Assembly (NCBI RefSeq): GCF_002355335.1
Contig: NZ_AP014946.1
Span: 2,805,501 to 2,869,500, forward strand
DNA: 64,000 nucleotides
Direction of reading: 5' to 3'
Origin: Variibacter gotjawalensis
GTDB lineage: Bacteria; Pseudomonadota; Alphaproteobacteria; Rhizobiales; Xanthobacteraceae
Within the stretch, counting starts at the first letter, position 1, and the number at the start of each line of letters is the position of its first letter. The notes under the pieces were generated by a model. The model was not told the origin of the DNA. It did no database searches and saw only the letters and a list, made by a program, of their open reading frames with translations. The position numbers and the translations under genes were made by a program. Shown here piece by piece: positions 1 through 8,510 of this stretch.

Positions 1-1
1 G

Positions 2-454
2 GTGCCGCCGGTGCCGGACACGGACCTCAACGAGTATTACGCGCTGATCGCGCGCCGGTTCTCCAACCCGAAGATCGGCGACACCGTGATGCGTCTCGCC
101 TTCGATGGCTCGAACCGGCACCCGAAATTCATCTTCGCCTGCGCGAAGGATCAGCTCGCCGCAAAACGCTCGGTCACCGGTCTCTCGCTCGTGACCGCGA
201 TGTGGTGCCGTTATTGCTACGGCGAGACCGAGAGCGGGAAGACGCTGTCGCCGCACGATCCGCGCTGGGATCGGCTTAACGTCGCAGCGAAGAAAGCGAA
301 GGACGACCCGTCGGCGTGGCTCGCGATGGATGATATTTTGGGGCCGGTCGCGCGCGATCCGGTCTATGCGGCTGCGTTTGCGAAAGCGCTGCGGCACATC
401 TGGCAGCACGGCGCGCGGGCTACGTTGCGCGCGTATGCGGATGGACAATTGTAG
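2..454 (+). CDS. mannitol/polyol dehydrogenase, C-terminal part (cut by window edge)
   Basis: This is the last 150 residues of a long-chain mannitol-type dehydrogenase, which oxidises sugar alcohols such as mannitol to ketoses with NAD(P) in the cytoplasm. The visible part starts inside the C-terminal domain. The family stretch RFSNPKIGDTVMRL followed by DGSNRHPKF is clear, as is the later LSLVTAMWCRYC helix. The nucleotide-binding domain and the catalytic Lys-Asn-His motif would lie upstream of the window, so activity cannot be judged. The gene ends normally with TAG at 454 and is followed by a palindromic repeat. Assignment is from family resemblance; whether the substrate is mannitol, fructuronate or tagaturonate cannot be told from this part. 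Confidence 0.85.
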   Translation: MPPVPDTDLNEYYALIARRFSNPKIGDTVMRLAFDGSNRHPKFIFACAKDQLAAKRSVTGLSLVTAMWCRYCYGETESGKTLSPHDPRWDRLNVAAKKAKDDPSAWLAMDDILGPVARDPVYAAAFAKALRHIWQHGARATLRAYADGQL

Positions 455-458
455 GAGC

Positions 459-604
459 TGGTCATTCCGGGGCGCGTCGCTTGCGCAGCAAGCCACGCGA
501 GCCCGGAATCCATAACCACAGAAAGTGCGGATCGATAGACAGGGAGTATGGATCCCGGACAGCCGTCGGCTCGCTTCGCGAGCGAGCGGCTTCCGGGATG
601 ACCA
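459..604. repeat. long imperfect palindrome, family A copy 1
   Basis: The ends are near-inverted copies (TGGTCATTCCGG and CCGGGATGACCA) and the interior holds a second inverted pair, ATCCATAACCACAG and TATGGATCCCGG. The same arrangement recurs at 12963-13110. The element fills the whole gap between the dehydrogenase and the TPR gene, which converge here, so it may also help end transcription. Confidence 0.75.
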
Positions 605-613
605 CCGTGTGGC

Positions 614-1162
614 TTAATAAACGACGGTGCCTTCCATCGCGCCTTTGAGATCAGTGAATTCCTTGCACGTCTCGCCGCAGATCGAGCGGATATGCGCGAG
701 GTGATCTTTGGCCTTGAGCATGTTGCCTTGCTCGACATGCCACATGCCGTAGTACTGCCACGTGCGGGCATGTTTCGGATCGGCCGCGAGCGCGCGCTCG
801 TACCACGCTTGCGCATCGCCGTAGCGTCCGAGCTTGCGTGACGCGTAACCAATATAGTTCGCGACGTCCGGATGGTCATCCTGCTTCAGCGCGCGGAAAG
901 CAGTGATCGCCTCTTCGTATTTCTCGGCTTGGATCAAATTAAAGCCGACGCGATAGCCGTCGAGAAACTGTTGATCCGTGCGCTTCTCTTTTTTCGTCTT
1001 CTTCGCGGGCTTTGCTTGTTTGGCTTTTGGCTCGGGCTTGCTTGCCGGCTGCTGGACGGGCGGCGGTGGATCGTTGGTGCCGACTGCGGCGACAGGACCG
1101 AGCGCAAGGCTAAACGATACCGCGGCGACACCCGCCATCAGCGCAACACGGGACATTTTCAT
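614..1162 (-). CDS. secreted tetratricopeptide-repeat protein
   Basis: This 182-residue protein has an N-terminal signal peptide (MKMSRVALMAGVAAVSFSLA, cleavage likely near residue 26), so it is probably periplasmic. A Pro/Lys-rich linker follows (about residues 30-65), then two or three TPR helices from about residue 70 to 160, including YEEAITAFRAL and YGDAQAWYERALAADPKHA. TPR folds bind partner proteins; the partner is not evident. The ATG at 1162 is preceded by GGAGG at good spacing. Two cysteines close to the C-terminus (SICGETC) could form a disulphide. Transcribed leftward, convergent with the polyol dehydrogenase; no neighbour suggests a specific pathway. Confidence 0.85.
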   Translation of the reverse strand: MKMSRVALMAGVAAVSFSLALGPVAAVGTNDPPPPVQQPASKPEPKAKQAKPAKKTKKEKRTDQQFLDGYRVGFNLIQAEKYEEAITAFRALKQDDHPDVANYIGYASRKLGRYGDAQAWYERALAADPKHARTWQYYGMWHVEQGNMLKAKDHLAHIRSICGETCKEFTDLKGAMEGTVVY

Positions 1163-1548
1163 CCGTCATCCTCCATTTGGGGGGCGCGCGCCCATCACGC
1201 GGATGATACCCGCTCTTCTCGTGGCGGACCAGAGCAAGTCCCGTTGAACCTCATTTGTCTCTGGAGCGACCAATGGGGGACAGCGCGGATGCATCTCCAG
1301 AGCATTCGTGAGACCTGCACTGCGATCCGGTACGAATGACAGCGCGGATCGGGTCGTAGCTGCTCAGGTGGGGAGGTTGGCCTTCGGGCCGGCCTCCCTG
1401 CTTGTACTATTCGCGCACGCGCAGCGCTAAAAATCCCGCACATCACCGACGAGTTCTCTCCGTACGCCAGCGCACGAATTCCTTGCGTTGGAACAAAGTC
1501 CTTTGGCGGTTGTTGTTCAGACCACGAGGGAGCAAACGGAGTGAAACA
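1163..1548. other. 386-bp intergenic region between divergent genes
   Basis: No convincing gene is visible. It carries the upstream region of the leftward TPR gene and, at its right end, a candidate stress-sigma promoter for the small secreted protein at 1549. A GGAGGTTGGCC...GGCCGGCCTCC inverted repeat near 1370-1400 could form a hairpin. Confidence 0.5.
1490..1514 (+). promoter_or_regulatory. candidate EcfG-type (general stress response) promoter
   Basis: GGAAC at 1490-1494 is followed after 17 bases by GTT at 1512-1514. This matches the GGAAC-N16/17-(C)GTT pattern of the alphaproteobacterial EcfG/RpoE2 sigma factor. It sits about 35 bases upstream of the ATG at 1549 and ahead of a GAGGGAG ribosome-binding stretch. 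Inference from motif and position only. Confidence 0.5.
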
Positions 1549-1839
1549 ATGAAAAAGCTTATGATTGGCGCCGCTGCGTTGGCGCTCTCTGCCGGTATTG
1601 CAGTTGCTCAAACGCCGTCCGCAGGCGGCAGCACGCCGGCTGAAGGCGGTTCGCCGAGCTCGACGAATCCGAATGCACCGCCGACACCGCCGGCTGGCAG
1701 CGGCACCCGCGCCGACCAGCCTGGCTCGCGCGCTCCGGTGACCGCACCTAACACGGGCGTTGCACCGGGCTCCGGATCGCCGACGCCGCCGGCAGCAAGC
1801 CCGCAGCCGAACTCGCCGAACCCGGGCCGCGGCGGCTAA
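1549..1839 (+). CDS. small Pro/Gly/Ser-rich secreted protein
   Basis: A 96-residue protein with a clean Sec signal peptide (MKKLMIGAAALALSAGIAVA, cleavage after AVAQ). The remainder is low-complexity and rich in Pro, Gly, Ser and Thr, with no Cys and no fold motif, so the mature chain is likely disordered in the periplasm. The start is the ATG followed by two Lys codons; an upstream in-frame extension to 1402 would destroy the signal peptide and is rejected. The candidate EcfG promoter suggests stress-induced expression. Short proteins of this composition are seen in Bradyrhizobium relatives, but no function can be assigned. Confidence 0.75.
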   Translation: MKKLMIGAAALALSAGIAVAQTPSAGGSTPAEGGSPSSTNPNAPPTPPAGSGTRADQPGSRAPVTAPNTGVAPGSGSPTPPAASPQPNSPNPGRGG

Positions 1840-1885
1840 GTAAAGAAAAGAGATAGGGTTGGCCTCGTTCGCGAGGTCTTCTCCG

Positions 1886-1917
1886 GCCCCGGTGTCAGCT
1901 TCGGTTGGCGCCGGGGT
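1886..1917. terminator. hairpin between convergent genes
   Basis: GCCCCGG pairs with CCGGGGT around an inner stem closed by a TTCG tetraloop. It lies between the stops of the secreted protein (1839) and the leftward MBL gene (1929). There is no strong T-run, so it is a plausible rather than proven shared terminator. Confidence 0.45.
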
Positions 1918-1928
1918 GCTCTTGTGAG

Positions 1929-2882
1929 CTACAGAGTAGGCAACCATTGCACCGGCACGTATTCGTAGCCGGTGTTTGTTTTTGCGATATGGCCGGTCGC
2001 CGGGAACGGGAAGTGATAGCCCTGCACCAGCATTTTGTCGGCGCTCGCGCGGTCGAGCAGTTCGCGCCGGAATGTAACCGCTTGCGGCCCGTCCATGTCG
2101 AAGATCGGTTGCCAATCCGGATTGCGCACGAACAGCCACGGATGGTTTGTCGTGTCGCACAGCACCAGCATCGAATGATTGCCCGAAGCGAGCACGTAAG
2201 CGACGTGACCCGGTGTGTGTCCGAATGCCGGGATCGAGATCACGCCGGTGACAATCTCGACGCCGGGTGAGAAGCGCGTCACGCGCTTGTCGAGATCCTT
2301 GAACACGCGGTTGGCGTTGAGGAAGACGCCCTTGGCGCTTTCCGGCACGCTCGTCGCGCTATTGTCCTCCATCCAGTATTTCCACTCAGGCTTGGAGACG
2401 AAGATTTCAGCATTCGTGAAAACGAGTTTGCCGTCCTTCGTGCGCAAGCCGTTGATGTGATCGGGATGGAAATGCGAGATCGCGATCGCGTCGATCTGGC
2501 TCGGCTTGATGCCGGCGGCCGCGAGATTGTCGACGAGAGAGCCGGCTGTTGGTGACATCTGCCCGCCGGTGCCGGTGTCGATCAGCACGAGCTTCTTGCC
2601 GGTGTTCACCAGTATTGCGGTGAAGGGCAGGGAGAGTTTATCGGTCGGCAGGAAGTTGTCGGTGAGTGCCTTCTGTACATCCGGGAAGGGAACGTTGCGC
2701 ACGAACTTCTCGTCGAGCGGCCGATTCCAAATGCCGTCGTAGAGCGCGGTGACTTCGAACTCACCGAGCCTGAAGCGATAGAAGGCCGGGCCGGGTTTCT
2801 TGGCGAATGGCGCGGCGGCGCGGCCGGGCAATGCTGTGCTTGCGAGCGTTGCTCCAACGATCAAGCTACGTCTAGTCAGCAT
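1929..2882 (-). CDS. exported MBL-fold metallo-hydrolase (paralogue 1 of 3)
   Basis: A 317-residue metallo-beta-lactamase-fold hydrolase. The N-terminus LTRRSLIVGATLASTALPG has the twin-arginine pattern, so export to the periplasm in folded form is likely. The zinc motif SHFHPDHING is intact, and a later GHTPGH supplies another metal histidine. The start is ATG 2882 with GAGGAG just upstream; an in-frame extension to 2930 is less likely. It closely resembles the two adjacent leftward genes at 18387 and 19459, sharing GFYRY/FYRFR-type openings, IDTGTG, PGH and the YHFPFPA-GH ending. Substrate unknown: lactonases, quorum quenchers and other hydrolases share this fold. Confidence 0.88.
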   Translation of the reverse strand: MLTRRSLIVGATLASTALPGRAAAPFAKKPGPAFYRFRLGEFEVTALYDGIWNRPLDEKFVRNVPFPDVQKALTDNFLPTDKLSLPFTAILVNTGKKLVLIDTGTGGQMSPTAGSLVDNLAAAGIKPSQIDAIAISHFHPDHINGLRTKDGKLVFTNAEIFVSKPEWKYWMEDNSATSVPESAKGVFLNANRVFKDLDKRVTRFSPGVEIVTGVISIPAFGHTPGHVAYVLASGNHSMLVLCDTTNHPWLFVRNPDWQPIFDMDGPQAVTFRRELLDRASADKMLVQGYHFPFPATGHIAKTNTGYEYVPVQWLPTL

Positions 2883-2896
2883 TGGTTCTCCTCTAC

Positions 2897-3017
2897 CCGT
2901 CATCCTGAGGAGCACGGGTTGGCTTGCCAACGCGTGCGTCTCGAAGGATGCGGCCCGTAGGCCGTGGCCGTCGTCCTTCGAGGCTCGCGCAAGCGCGCTC
3001 GCACCTCAGGATGACGG
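2897..3017. repeat. long palindrome, family B copy 1
   Basis: Arms CCGTCATCCTGAGG (left) and CCTCAGGATGACGG (right) are perfect inverted copies, with an internal CTCGAAGGATG/CGTCCTTCGAG pair. A second copy with diverged interior is at 53686-53817. The element lies between the stop of the aldolase gene and the upstream side of the MBL gene. Confidence 0.8.
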
Positions 3018-3021
3018 ATAA

Positions 3022-3789
3022 CTAGTCGAACGCCTTCGCGATCGCTTCGGTTTGCCGTGCCATCACGGCGGCATCGCCCGACACTGCGATGAACGACACG
3101 CCGTCGGCGAAGTATTTCTTCGCGTCGTCCTGGCGGAAGTTGAGCAAGCCAGAAGCCTTGCCGCCCTTGTCGATCAATTTGAGCGCCTTCTTCACTTCCG
3201 CGACGACAGGCTCGGCGAACATGTTGGCGAGATGCCCCATGTTGGCGGCGAGATCGTTCGGTCCGATGAAGATGCCGTCGACGCCGTCGACCTTGGCAAT
3301 CTCCGGGATCGCTGCGACGGCCTCCGGTGACTCGATCTGCACGATCACGCACTGCTCTTTGTGGCTGAGCTTCGCGTAGTCCGCGATGCGTCCGTAGTTC
3401 GAGCCGCGCGCGCCGCCCGCGAAGCCGCGCTGGCCGTGCGGCGGATAGCGCGTTGCGGCGACTGCTTTGCGCGCTTCCTCGGCATTCTGCACATACGGGA
3501 ACATCAGCGAGCGCACGCCGATGTCGAGCATGCGCTTGACGATAACGGGATCGTTCCACGGGATACGGACGACCGGCTCGGCGGTGCCGCCGACCGCGGC
3601 GCGCAGGTGATCCTGCACGTCCGGCAACTCGTTGAACGAATGCTCCATGTCGATCAGCAGCCAGTCGAAGCCTGCGCCGGCCGCGATCTCGGTGACCGTC
3701 GTGCTGCCGAGCGTCAGCCAGAAGCCGACTTGCTTTTCCTTCTTCGCCAGCGCGCGCTTGAATTTGTTCGGCGCCATTTTGGTGATCAT
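3022..3789 (-). CDS. HpcH/HpaI-family aldolase
   Basis: A 255-residue class II pyruvate aldolase, the family that cleaves 4-hydroxy-2-oxo acids (for example 4-hydroxy-2-oxoheptanedioate) to pyruvate and an aldehyde, or runs the reverse. Diagnostic segments are DWLLIDMEHS (metal/substrate Glu), RIPWNDP, QIESPEAV (metal Glu) and GIFIGPNDLA (metal Asp). The full domain is present and its length is normal. The ATG at 3789 is preceded by GGAGAAA; an internal ATG at 3777 is an alternative. The neighbouring aldehyde dehydrogenase is transcribed in the same direction and could oxidise the aldehyde product, for example succinic semialdehyde. This link is inferred from context. Confidence 0.88.
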   Translation of the reverse strand: MITKMAPNKFKRALAKKEKQVGFWLTLGSTTVTEIAAGAGFDWLLIDMEHSFNELPDVQDHLRAAVGGTAEPVVRIPWNDPVIVKRMLDIGVRSLMFPYVQNAEEARKAVAATRYPPHGQRGFAGGARGSNYGRIADYAKLSHKEQCVIVQIESPEAVAAIPEIAKVDGVDGIFIGPNDLAANMGHLANMFAEPVVAEVKKALKLIDKGGKASGLLNFRQDDAKKYFADGVSFIAVSGDAAVMARQTEAIAKAFD

Positions 3790-3824
3790 GCGTTTTCTCC
3801 CCGCGTCACGTCATCGCATACGAA

Positions 3825-3847
3825 ATGGCCCGGACAAGCCGGGCCAT
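3825..3847. terminator. perfect hairpin between dehydrogenase and aldolase genes
   Basis: ATGGCCCGG and CCGGGCCAT form a 9-bp stem with a 5-base loop. It lies between the stop of the aldehyde dehydrogenase (3873, leftward) and the start of the aldolase. It has no T-run and may be a short intergenic palindrome rather than an intrinsic terminator. Confidence 0.45.
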
Positions 3848-3872
3848 GACGTCGAATTTGGTCTAGCGAACC

Positions 3873-5306
3873 TTACAGGCTCGCCTGCGTCACGAACTTG
3901 AAGTTCAGGTAGGCTTCGAGCGCGTTGTAACCGCCCTCCGAACCCATGCCGGAATCCTTCACGCCGCCGAACGGAACTTCCGGCAGCGCGATGCCATGGT
4001 GGTTGATAGAGACCATGCCGCTCTCGATCTTCGCACCGAGCGCTTCGGCGGTCTTCGCCGAGCTCGTGTAGGCATAGGCCGCGAGGCCGTAGTCGAGACG
4101 ATTGGCTTCCGACACGACTTCATCGAACGTCGCGAACGGGCGCATCGCGGCAATCGGACCGAACGGCTCCTCGTTCATGATGCGGGCTTCGAGCGGAACG
4201 TCGGTGAGAACGGTCGGCTCGTAGAAGAAGCCTTTGTTGCCGATGCGCTTGCCGCCGGTCTGCAGCTTCGAGCCCTTGTCGATGGCGTCGTTGACAAAGC
4301 CTTCGACCGCGTCGACGCGGCGCGCATGGGCGAGGGCGCCCATCGTGTTGCCCTTATCGAGGCCGTCACCGACCTTGATCGCCTTCGTCGTGTTGGTGAA
4401 CTTCTCGACGAACTGATCGTAGACCTTCTCCTGGATGAGGAAGCGGGTCGGTGCGACGCAGACTTGGCCGGCGTTACGGAATTTGTTGGCCGCGAGGATC
4501 TTCACGGCCGTGTCGATGTCCGCATCGTCGAACACGATAGCCGGCGCATGGCCGCCAAGCTCCATCGTGATGCGCTTCATGTGCTTGCCGGCGAGGCCTG
4601 CGAGCAGCTTGCCGACAGCGGTCGAACCCGTGAACGTCACCTTGCGGATGATCGGGTGCGGGATGAGATATTCCGAAACTTCCGACGGCACGCCGTAAAC
4701 GAGGTTCACGACGCCTTCCGGCACGCCGGCTTCGGCGAAGGCCTTCACGAGCTCAGCGCAGGACGCCGGTGTCTCTTCCGGGCCCTTGAGGATGATCGAG
4801 CAACCCGTCGCGACCGCGCAGGAAATCTTGCGCACCGCCTGGTTGATCGGGAAGTTCCACGGCGTGAACGCCGCAACCGGGCCGACCGGCTCTTTGAAGA
4901 CGAGTTGCTGCACGCCATCGACGCGCGCCGGGATCGTCACGCCGTAGGTGCGGCGGCCTTCCTCGGCGAACCAATCGATGAGATCGCCTGCCGCCAACGT
5001 CTCCATCTTGGACTCGGCGACCGGCTTGCCTTGCTCGATCGTCATGATCTGCGCGATGCGGTCCGCGTTGGCGCGCATGTAATCGGCGGCCTTACGCATG
5101 ATCTTGTAGCGTTCGAAAGCCGGCACCTTGCTCCACACCTGGAAGCCCTTCTGGGCGGCCTTCAACGCGCGATCGAGATCCTTCGTATCGGCATGCGCGA
5201 CCTTACCGACCTCTTCGCCGGTCGCCGGATTGAGCACGGCCAGCGTGCGGCCGCTCTGGCTCGCGCCCCAGGCGCCATCGATGAATAGGTCTGTATTCGG
5301 ATACAT
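3873..5306 (-). CDS. NAD(P)-dependent succinate-semialdehyde dehydrogenase
   Basis: A 477-residue aldehyde dehydrogenase of the succinate-semialdehyde branch, which oxidises succinic semialdehyde or glutarate semialdehyde to the acid. Visible motifs: PWNFPINQAVRK near 150, catalytic Glu249 in MELGGHAP, nucleophile Cys283 in NAGQVCVAPTRF (typical of GabD-type enzymes), and the C-terminal PFGGVKDSGMGSEGG. The start is ATG 5306 with GGAGGA upstream; an upstream extension to 5372 has no family support. It lies downstream of the molybdenum hydroxylase cluster but is separated from it by a terminator hairpin. Exact substrate not provable from sequence. Confidence 0.9.
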   Translation of the reverse strand: MYPNTDLFIDGAWGASQSGRTLAVLNPATGEEVGKVAHADTKDLDRALKAAQKGFQVWSKVPAFERYKIMRKAADYMRANADRIAQIMTIEQGKPVAESKMETLAAGDLIDWFAEEGRRTYGVTIPARVDGVQQLVFKEPVGPVAAFTPWNFPINQAVRKISCAVATGCSIILKGPEETPASCAELVKAFAEAGVPEGVVNLVYGVPSEVSEYLIPHPIIRKVTFTGSTAVGKLLAGLAGKHMKRITMELGGHAPAIVFDDADIDTAVKILAANKFRNAGQVCVAPTRFLIQEKVYDQFVEKFTNTTKAIKVGDGLDKGNTMGALAHARRVDAVEGFVNDAIDKGSKLQTGGKRIGNKGFFYEPTVLTDVPLEARIMNEEPFGPIAAMRPFATFDEVVSEANRLDYGLAAYAYTSSAKTAEALGAKIESGMVSINHHGIALPEVPFGGVKDSGMGSEGGYNALEAYLNFKFVTQASL

Positions 5307-5454
5307 AAATTCCTCCGGTTTTTGTTCGGATTGGCACCGCCGTAGCGGATGCAGGCAGGGCAGGAGGCTCACTTACCACTTTTCCGCGCGACTGCCAGCC
5401 TCGCGGGGGCATGGCGGCTCAGCTTCAAGGCGTTGTGAGTTAGGGCCCAATGAA

Positions 5455-5479
5455 AAGAGCGGCCGGTGAGGCCGCTCTT
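5455..5479 (-). terminator. intrinsic terminator after the iorB-like gene
   Basis: AAGAGCGGCC and GGCCGCTCTT form a perfect 10-bp stem with a 5-base loop. Read leftward the stem runs into CTTTTC. It is placed 22 bases beyond the stop of the molybdopterin subunit gene. Confidence 0.75.
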
Positions 5480-5500
5480 CGTCGCGCCAACGCTAAGCGA

Positions 5501-7804
5501 TCACGCCAGTTGGTTACCGATCGGAAGGCTCCGGATGCGTTTGCCGGTCGCCGCGAAGATCGCGTTGCAGAGCGCCGGTGCAAACGGAGGCACACCCGGC
5601 TCGCCGACACCGCTCGGTGGCGTATCGATGCCGTGCGGCACGATATGCACGTTGGTGAGCTGCGGCGAATCCTCCATCCGCACGATCGGGAAGTCGTTGT
5701 AGTTCGTCTGCTCGACGCGGCCCTTGGCGAACGTGACCTCGCTGTATTTGGCGATCGTCATGCCCATCACGGACGCGCCCTCGATCTGCGACTTGATGCG
5801 CTCCGGATTGACGGCGAAGCCGCAGTCGATCGCGGTGTCGACGCGCGGCACCGTGATGTTGCCCTTGTCGTCGATCTTCACCTCGACCACGGTCGCAATG
5901 TAGGAGACGAAGGAGCGATGCGCCGCAATGCCGAGCGCGGAACCCTTCGGCATCTGACGACCCCAGCCGGCTTTCTCGGCGACGAGCTGCACGACATTCT
6001 TGAGCCGCGCGGTGTCGACCGGGAAGGTCTCGAACGGCTCGCCGTAGTTCCACCATTCGGTGGTGACCGACTTCGAGACGTCGACCTTGCGGTCCGGCCC
6101 GATCAGCTCGAGCAGCATGTCCTTCGGATCGCGCTTGAGCTCATGGGCAAGCTCCGCGACGAACGACTGCACCGCGAAGGCGTGCGGCACGTTGTTGACC
6201 GCACGGAACCAGCCAATGCGCGTATGCGCGGCAGCTTCGCCGCTCTCGAGCCGGATATTCGGCACCGCGAACGGCATGTCGACGAAGCCGAGCCCCAACT
6301 CGATCGCGAAGGGATGCTTCGGATCCGGCGCGAAGGTCGAGAGGATCGACGGCGAGGCGGAGCGTTGCCGCCAGCCGACGACCTTGTTGTTGGCGTCGAG
6401 CGCGGCTTCGATCCGGTCGACGTTCACGGTGTGATAGAACGAATGCTGGATGTCGTCCTCGCGCGTCCACACGACCTTCACGGGCGTGCCGCCGAGCTCC
6501 TTCGACAAGAACGCGGCTTCCATCGCGAAATCGCATTTCGACTTGCGGCCGAAGCCGCCGCCGAGCAGCGTCGTGTGCATCAACACGTCCTCGGGTTTGA
6601 CGCCGAGGAATTTCGCCGTGTCGTCGCGCGCGCCGCCGGGGCTCTGCACCGGCGCCCATATTTCGAATTTGCCGCCGCCCATACGGGCGAGAGCAGCCGG
6701 CGGCTCCATCGGCGCATGCGCCCAATGCGGCACATAGTATTCCTGCGCGAAGGTCTTCGCGGCGCCCGCGAAGGCTTTGTCGATATCGCCTTCGTTGCGC
6801 TCGACCTTGCCGGGCTTGCGCACGTTGGCTTCGAGCGACGCTTTGTAGGCTTTGGAATCGTAAGACCCGTTCGGGCCGTCGTCCCAGGTGATCTTGAGCG
6901 CTTCGCGGCCCTTCATCGCGGCCCACGTATTGGTCGCGATGACGGCGACGCCGCCGAGCGGGTTAAATTTCGCAGGTAGCGGCGTCGCGGGGATCTGCAC
7001 GACCTTCTCGACGCCCGGAATTTTAAGCGCCGCGCTCGCATCGACCGACGCGACCTTACCGCCGACAACCGGCGGACGCGCGACGACTGCGAACTTCATG
7101 CCGGGCAACATCGCGTCCTGACCGTAGATCGCATGGCCCGTCGTGATATCGACGAGATCGACCACCGGCGTGTTGCCTTTGCCGATGTAGCGGAAGGCGG
7201 CCGCATCCTTCAGCTTGAAGTCGGTCGGGGTCGGTAGCGCGGCGGCGTCTGTCGCAAGTTCGCCGTAGCCGAGCTTACGGCCCGACGCTTTGTGCACCAC
7301 CTCGTGGTTCACCGCTTCGACGTCTGCTACGGCAACGTTCCAGCGTTTCGCCGCGGCTTGTTCGAGCATGCGCCGCGCCGTCGCGCCGCATTCGCGCATC
7401 GGCTGGATCCAGTGGCGCACGCTGCGCGAACCGTCGGTGTCCTGGTTGCCCCACTTGGTCTCGTCGCCATTGGCCTGCACGATCTTCACGCGCGACCAGT
7501 CGGCCTCGAGTTCGTCGGCGAGGATCATCGGCAGCGACGTGCGCGCAGCACCCGTCCCCATCTCGGCGCGAGCCGCCATGATGGTCACGGTGCCGTCCTT
7601 GTCGATCGCGACGAAGAGTTTCGGATCGGTCTTCACGCCGTTCGGCATCTTCTCGGCGCCGGTCGGGTAGGCGAAGCCTCGCCGTGCGAGCGGGAACTGT
7701 GCCGCGAGCACGAAGGCGCTCGTTCCGAACAGGCCCTTGAGGATGCTGCGGCGGCTGATGTTGCGGATGGATGTCTTTGCGGAGGGATCGAATTGAATGT
7801 TCAT
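5501..7804 (-). CDS. molybdopterin-binding subunit, isoquinoline 1-oxidoreductase beta type
   Basis: A 767-residue large subunit of a xanthine-oxidase-family molybdenum hydroxylase, which inserts oxygen from water into N-heterocycles or aldehydes. A twin-arginine leader ([19 protein letters not shown], then cleavage near FAYPTG) indicates export to the periplasm, as in IorB-type enzymes that pass electrons to cytochrome c. Cofactor-domain motifs include [17 protein letters not shown] and the C-terminal GVGEPGVPP with the conserved active-site Glu. The start ATG 7804 is preceded by GGGAGG; an ATG overlapping the iorA stop (7819) is possible. It is co-transcribed with the [2Fe-2S] subunit just upstream. 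Substrate unknown. Confidence 0.9.
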   Translation of the reverse strand: MNIQFDPSAKTSIRNISRRSILKGLFGTSAFVLAAQFPLARRGFAYPTGAEKMPNGVKTDPKLFVAIDKDGTVTIMAARAEMGTGAARTSLPMILADELEADWSRVKIVQANGDETKWGNQDTDGSRSVRHWIQPMRECGATARRMLEQAAAKRWNVAVADVEAVNHEVVHKASGRKLGYGELATDAAALPTPTDFKLKDAAAFRYIGKGNTPVVDLVDITTGHAIYGQDAMLPGMKFAVVARPPVVGGKVASVDASAALKIPGVEKVVQIPATPLPAKFNPLGGVAVIATNTWAAMKGREALKITWDDGPNGSYDSKAYKASLEANVRKPGKVERNEGDIDKAFAGAAKTFAQEYYVPHWAHAPMEPPAALARMGGGKFEIWAPVQSPGGARDDTAKFLGVKPEDVLMHTTLLGGGFGRKSKCDFAMEAAFLSKELGGTPVKVVWTREDDIQHSFYHTVNVDRIEAALDANNKVVGWRQRSASPSILSTFAPDPKHPFAIELGLGFVDMPFAVPNIRLESGEAAAHTRIGWFRAVNNVPHAFAVQSFVAELAHELKRDPKDMLLELIGPDRKVDVSKSVTTEWWNYGEPFETFPVDTARLKNVVQLVAEKAGWGRQMPKGSALGIAAHRSFVSYIATVVEVKIDDKGNITVPRVDTAIDCGFAVNPERIKSQIEGASVMGMTIAKYSEVTFAKGRVEQTNYNDFPIVRMEDSPQLTNVHIVPHGIDTPPSGVGEPGVPPFAPALCNAIFAATGKRIRSLPIGNQLA

Positions 7805-7815
7805 GTCATCCTCCC

Positions 7816-8268
7816 TCATGCGCCCTTGGCGGCGGCACGAACCGCAGCCTGAATGCGCTGATAGCAACCGCAGCGGCAGAGGTTGCCGGACATCGCCTCG
7901 ACGATCTGCTCGTCGTTCGGCGATTTATTTGTCTTGAGGAAAGCCGCGGCTTGCATGATCTGGCCGGCCTGGCAGTAGCCGCATTGCGGCACGCCGAGTT
8001 GGCGCCACGCGACTTGCACGGGATGCTCGCCCTTGGCGTCGAGACCTTCGATTGTCGTCACTTGCTTGCCGGCAATGTCCGACATCACGATGCCGCAGGA
8101 GCGCACGGCTTCGCCGTTCACATGCACCGTGCAGGCACCGCAGGCCGCGATGCCGCAGCCGAATTTCGTGCCGGTCAAACCGAGTTCGTCGCGGATAAAC
8201 CAGAGCAGCGGCATCGACGGATCGCCGTCGAACTTGCGCGCCTGACCGTTGATGGTGACATCAACCAT
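7816..8268 (-). CDS. [2Fe-2S] subunit, isoquinoline 1-oxidoreductase alpha type
   Basis: A 150-residue small iron-sulphur subunit of a molybdenum hydroxylase, carrying electrons from the molybdenum centre. The plant-type cluster ligands are Cys38, Cys43, Cys46 and Cys58 (FGCGIAACGACTVHVNG region). The second, molybdenum-proximal cluster uses Cys96, Cys99, Cys131 and Cys133 (CGYCQAGQ and CRCGCYQ). ATG 8268 has GGAGG upstream; the GTG/ATG extension to 8286 is less likely. The gene ends where the large subunit gene begins, so the two form an operon. It has no leader of its own, consistent with piggy-back export on the Tat-targeted partner. No FAD subunit gene is nearby. Confidence 0.93.
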   Translation of the reverse strand: MVDVTINGQARKFDGDPSMPLLWFIRDELGLTGTKFGCGIAACGACTVHVNGEAVRSCGIVMSDIAGKQVTTIEGLDAKGEHPVQVAWRQLGVPQCGYCQAGQIMQAAAFLKTNKSPNDEQIVEAMSGNLCRCGCYQRIQAAVRAAAKGA

Positions 8269-8459
8269 GCGTCGCCTCCATTGCACGACCTGCTTTCTTC
8301 AAGAGCGGTCGTCAGGGTTGGAATTGCTCGCGGCAATTCAGGAGGCGGATGATACGCTGGCTTTTCATTTTTCCAATGACAAAGCACATGCGTGGCGCGC
8401 ATTGCTCGTCATGCGCAGTTTTCGCGTGCGACGATCGGAATCATTTGTCCGCAAATGCT

Positions 8460-8485
8460 AACGGCCGGTCTCACGACCGGCCGTT
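8460..8485 (-). terminator. hairpin after the CoxL-like gene
   Basis: AACGGCCGGTC and GACCGGCCGTT make a perfect 11-bp stem with a 4-base loop, 25 bases beyond the stop of the CoxL-like gene. Leftward it is followed by AGCATTTGC, a weak T-run. It separates that gene from the iorA-like start. Confidence 0.65.
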
Positions 8486-8510
8486 GTGATTGTTGCTGCT
8501 GCAGAAAACG

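Noticed and set aside
5450-6979. 509-residue frame opposite the iorB-like gene
   Set aside because: His/Arg-rich antisense frame; the opposite strand has a full molybdenum hydroxylase with signal and motifs.
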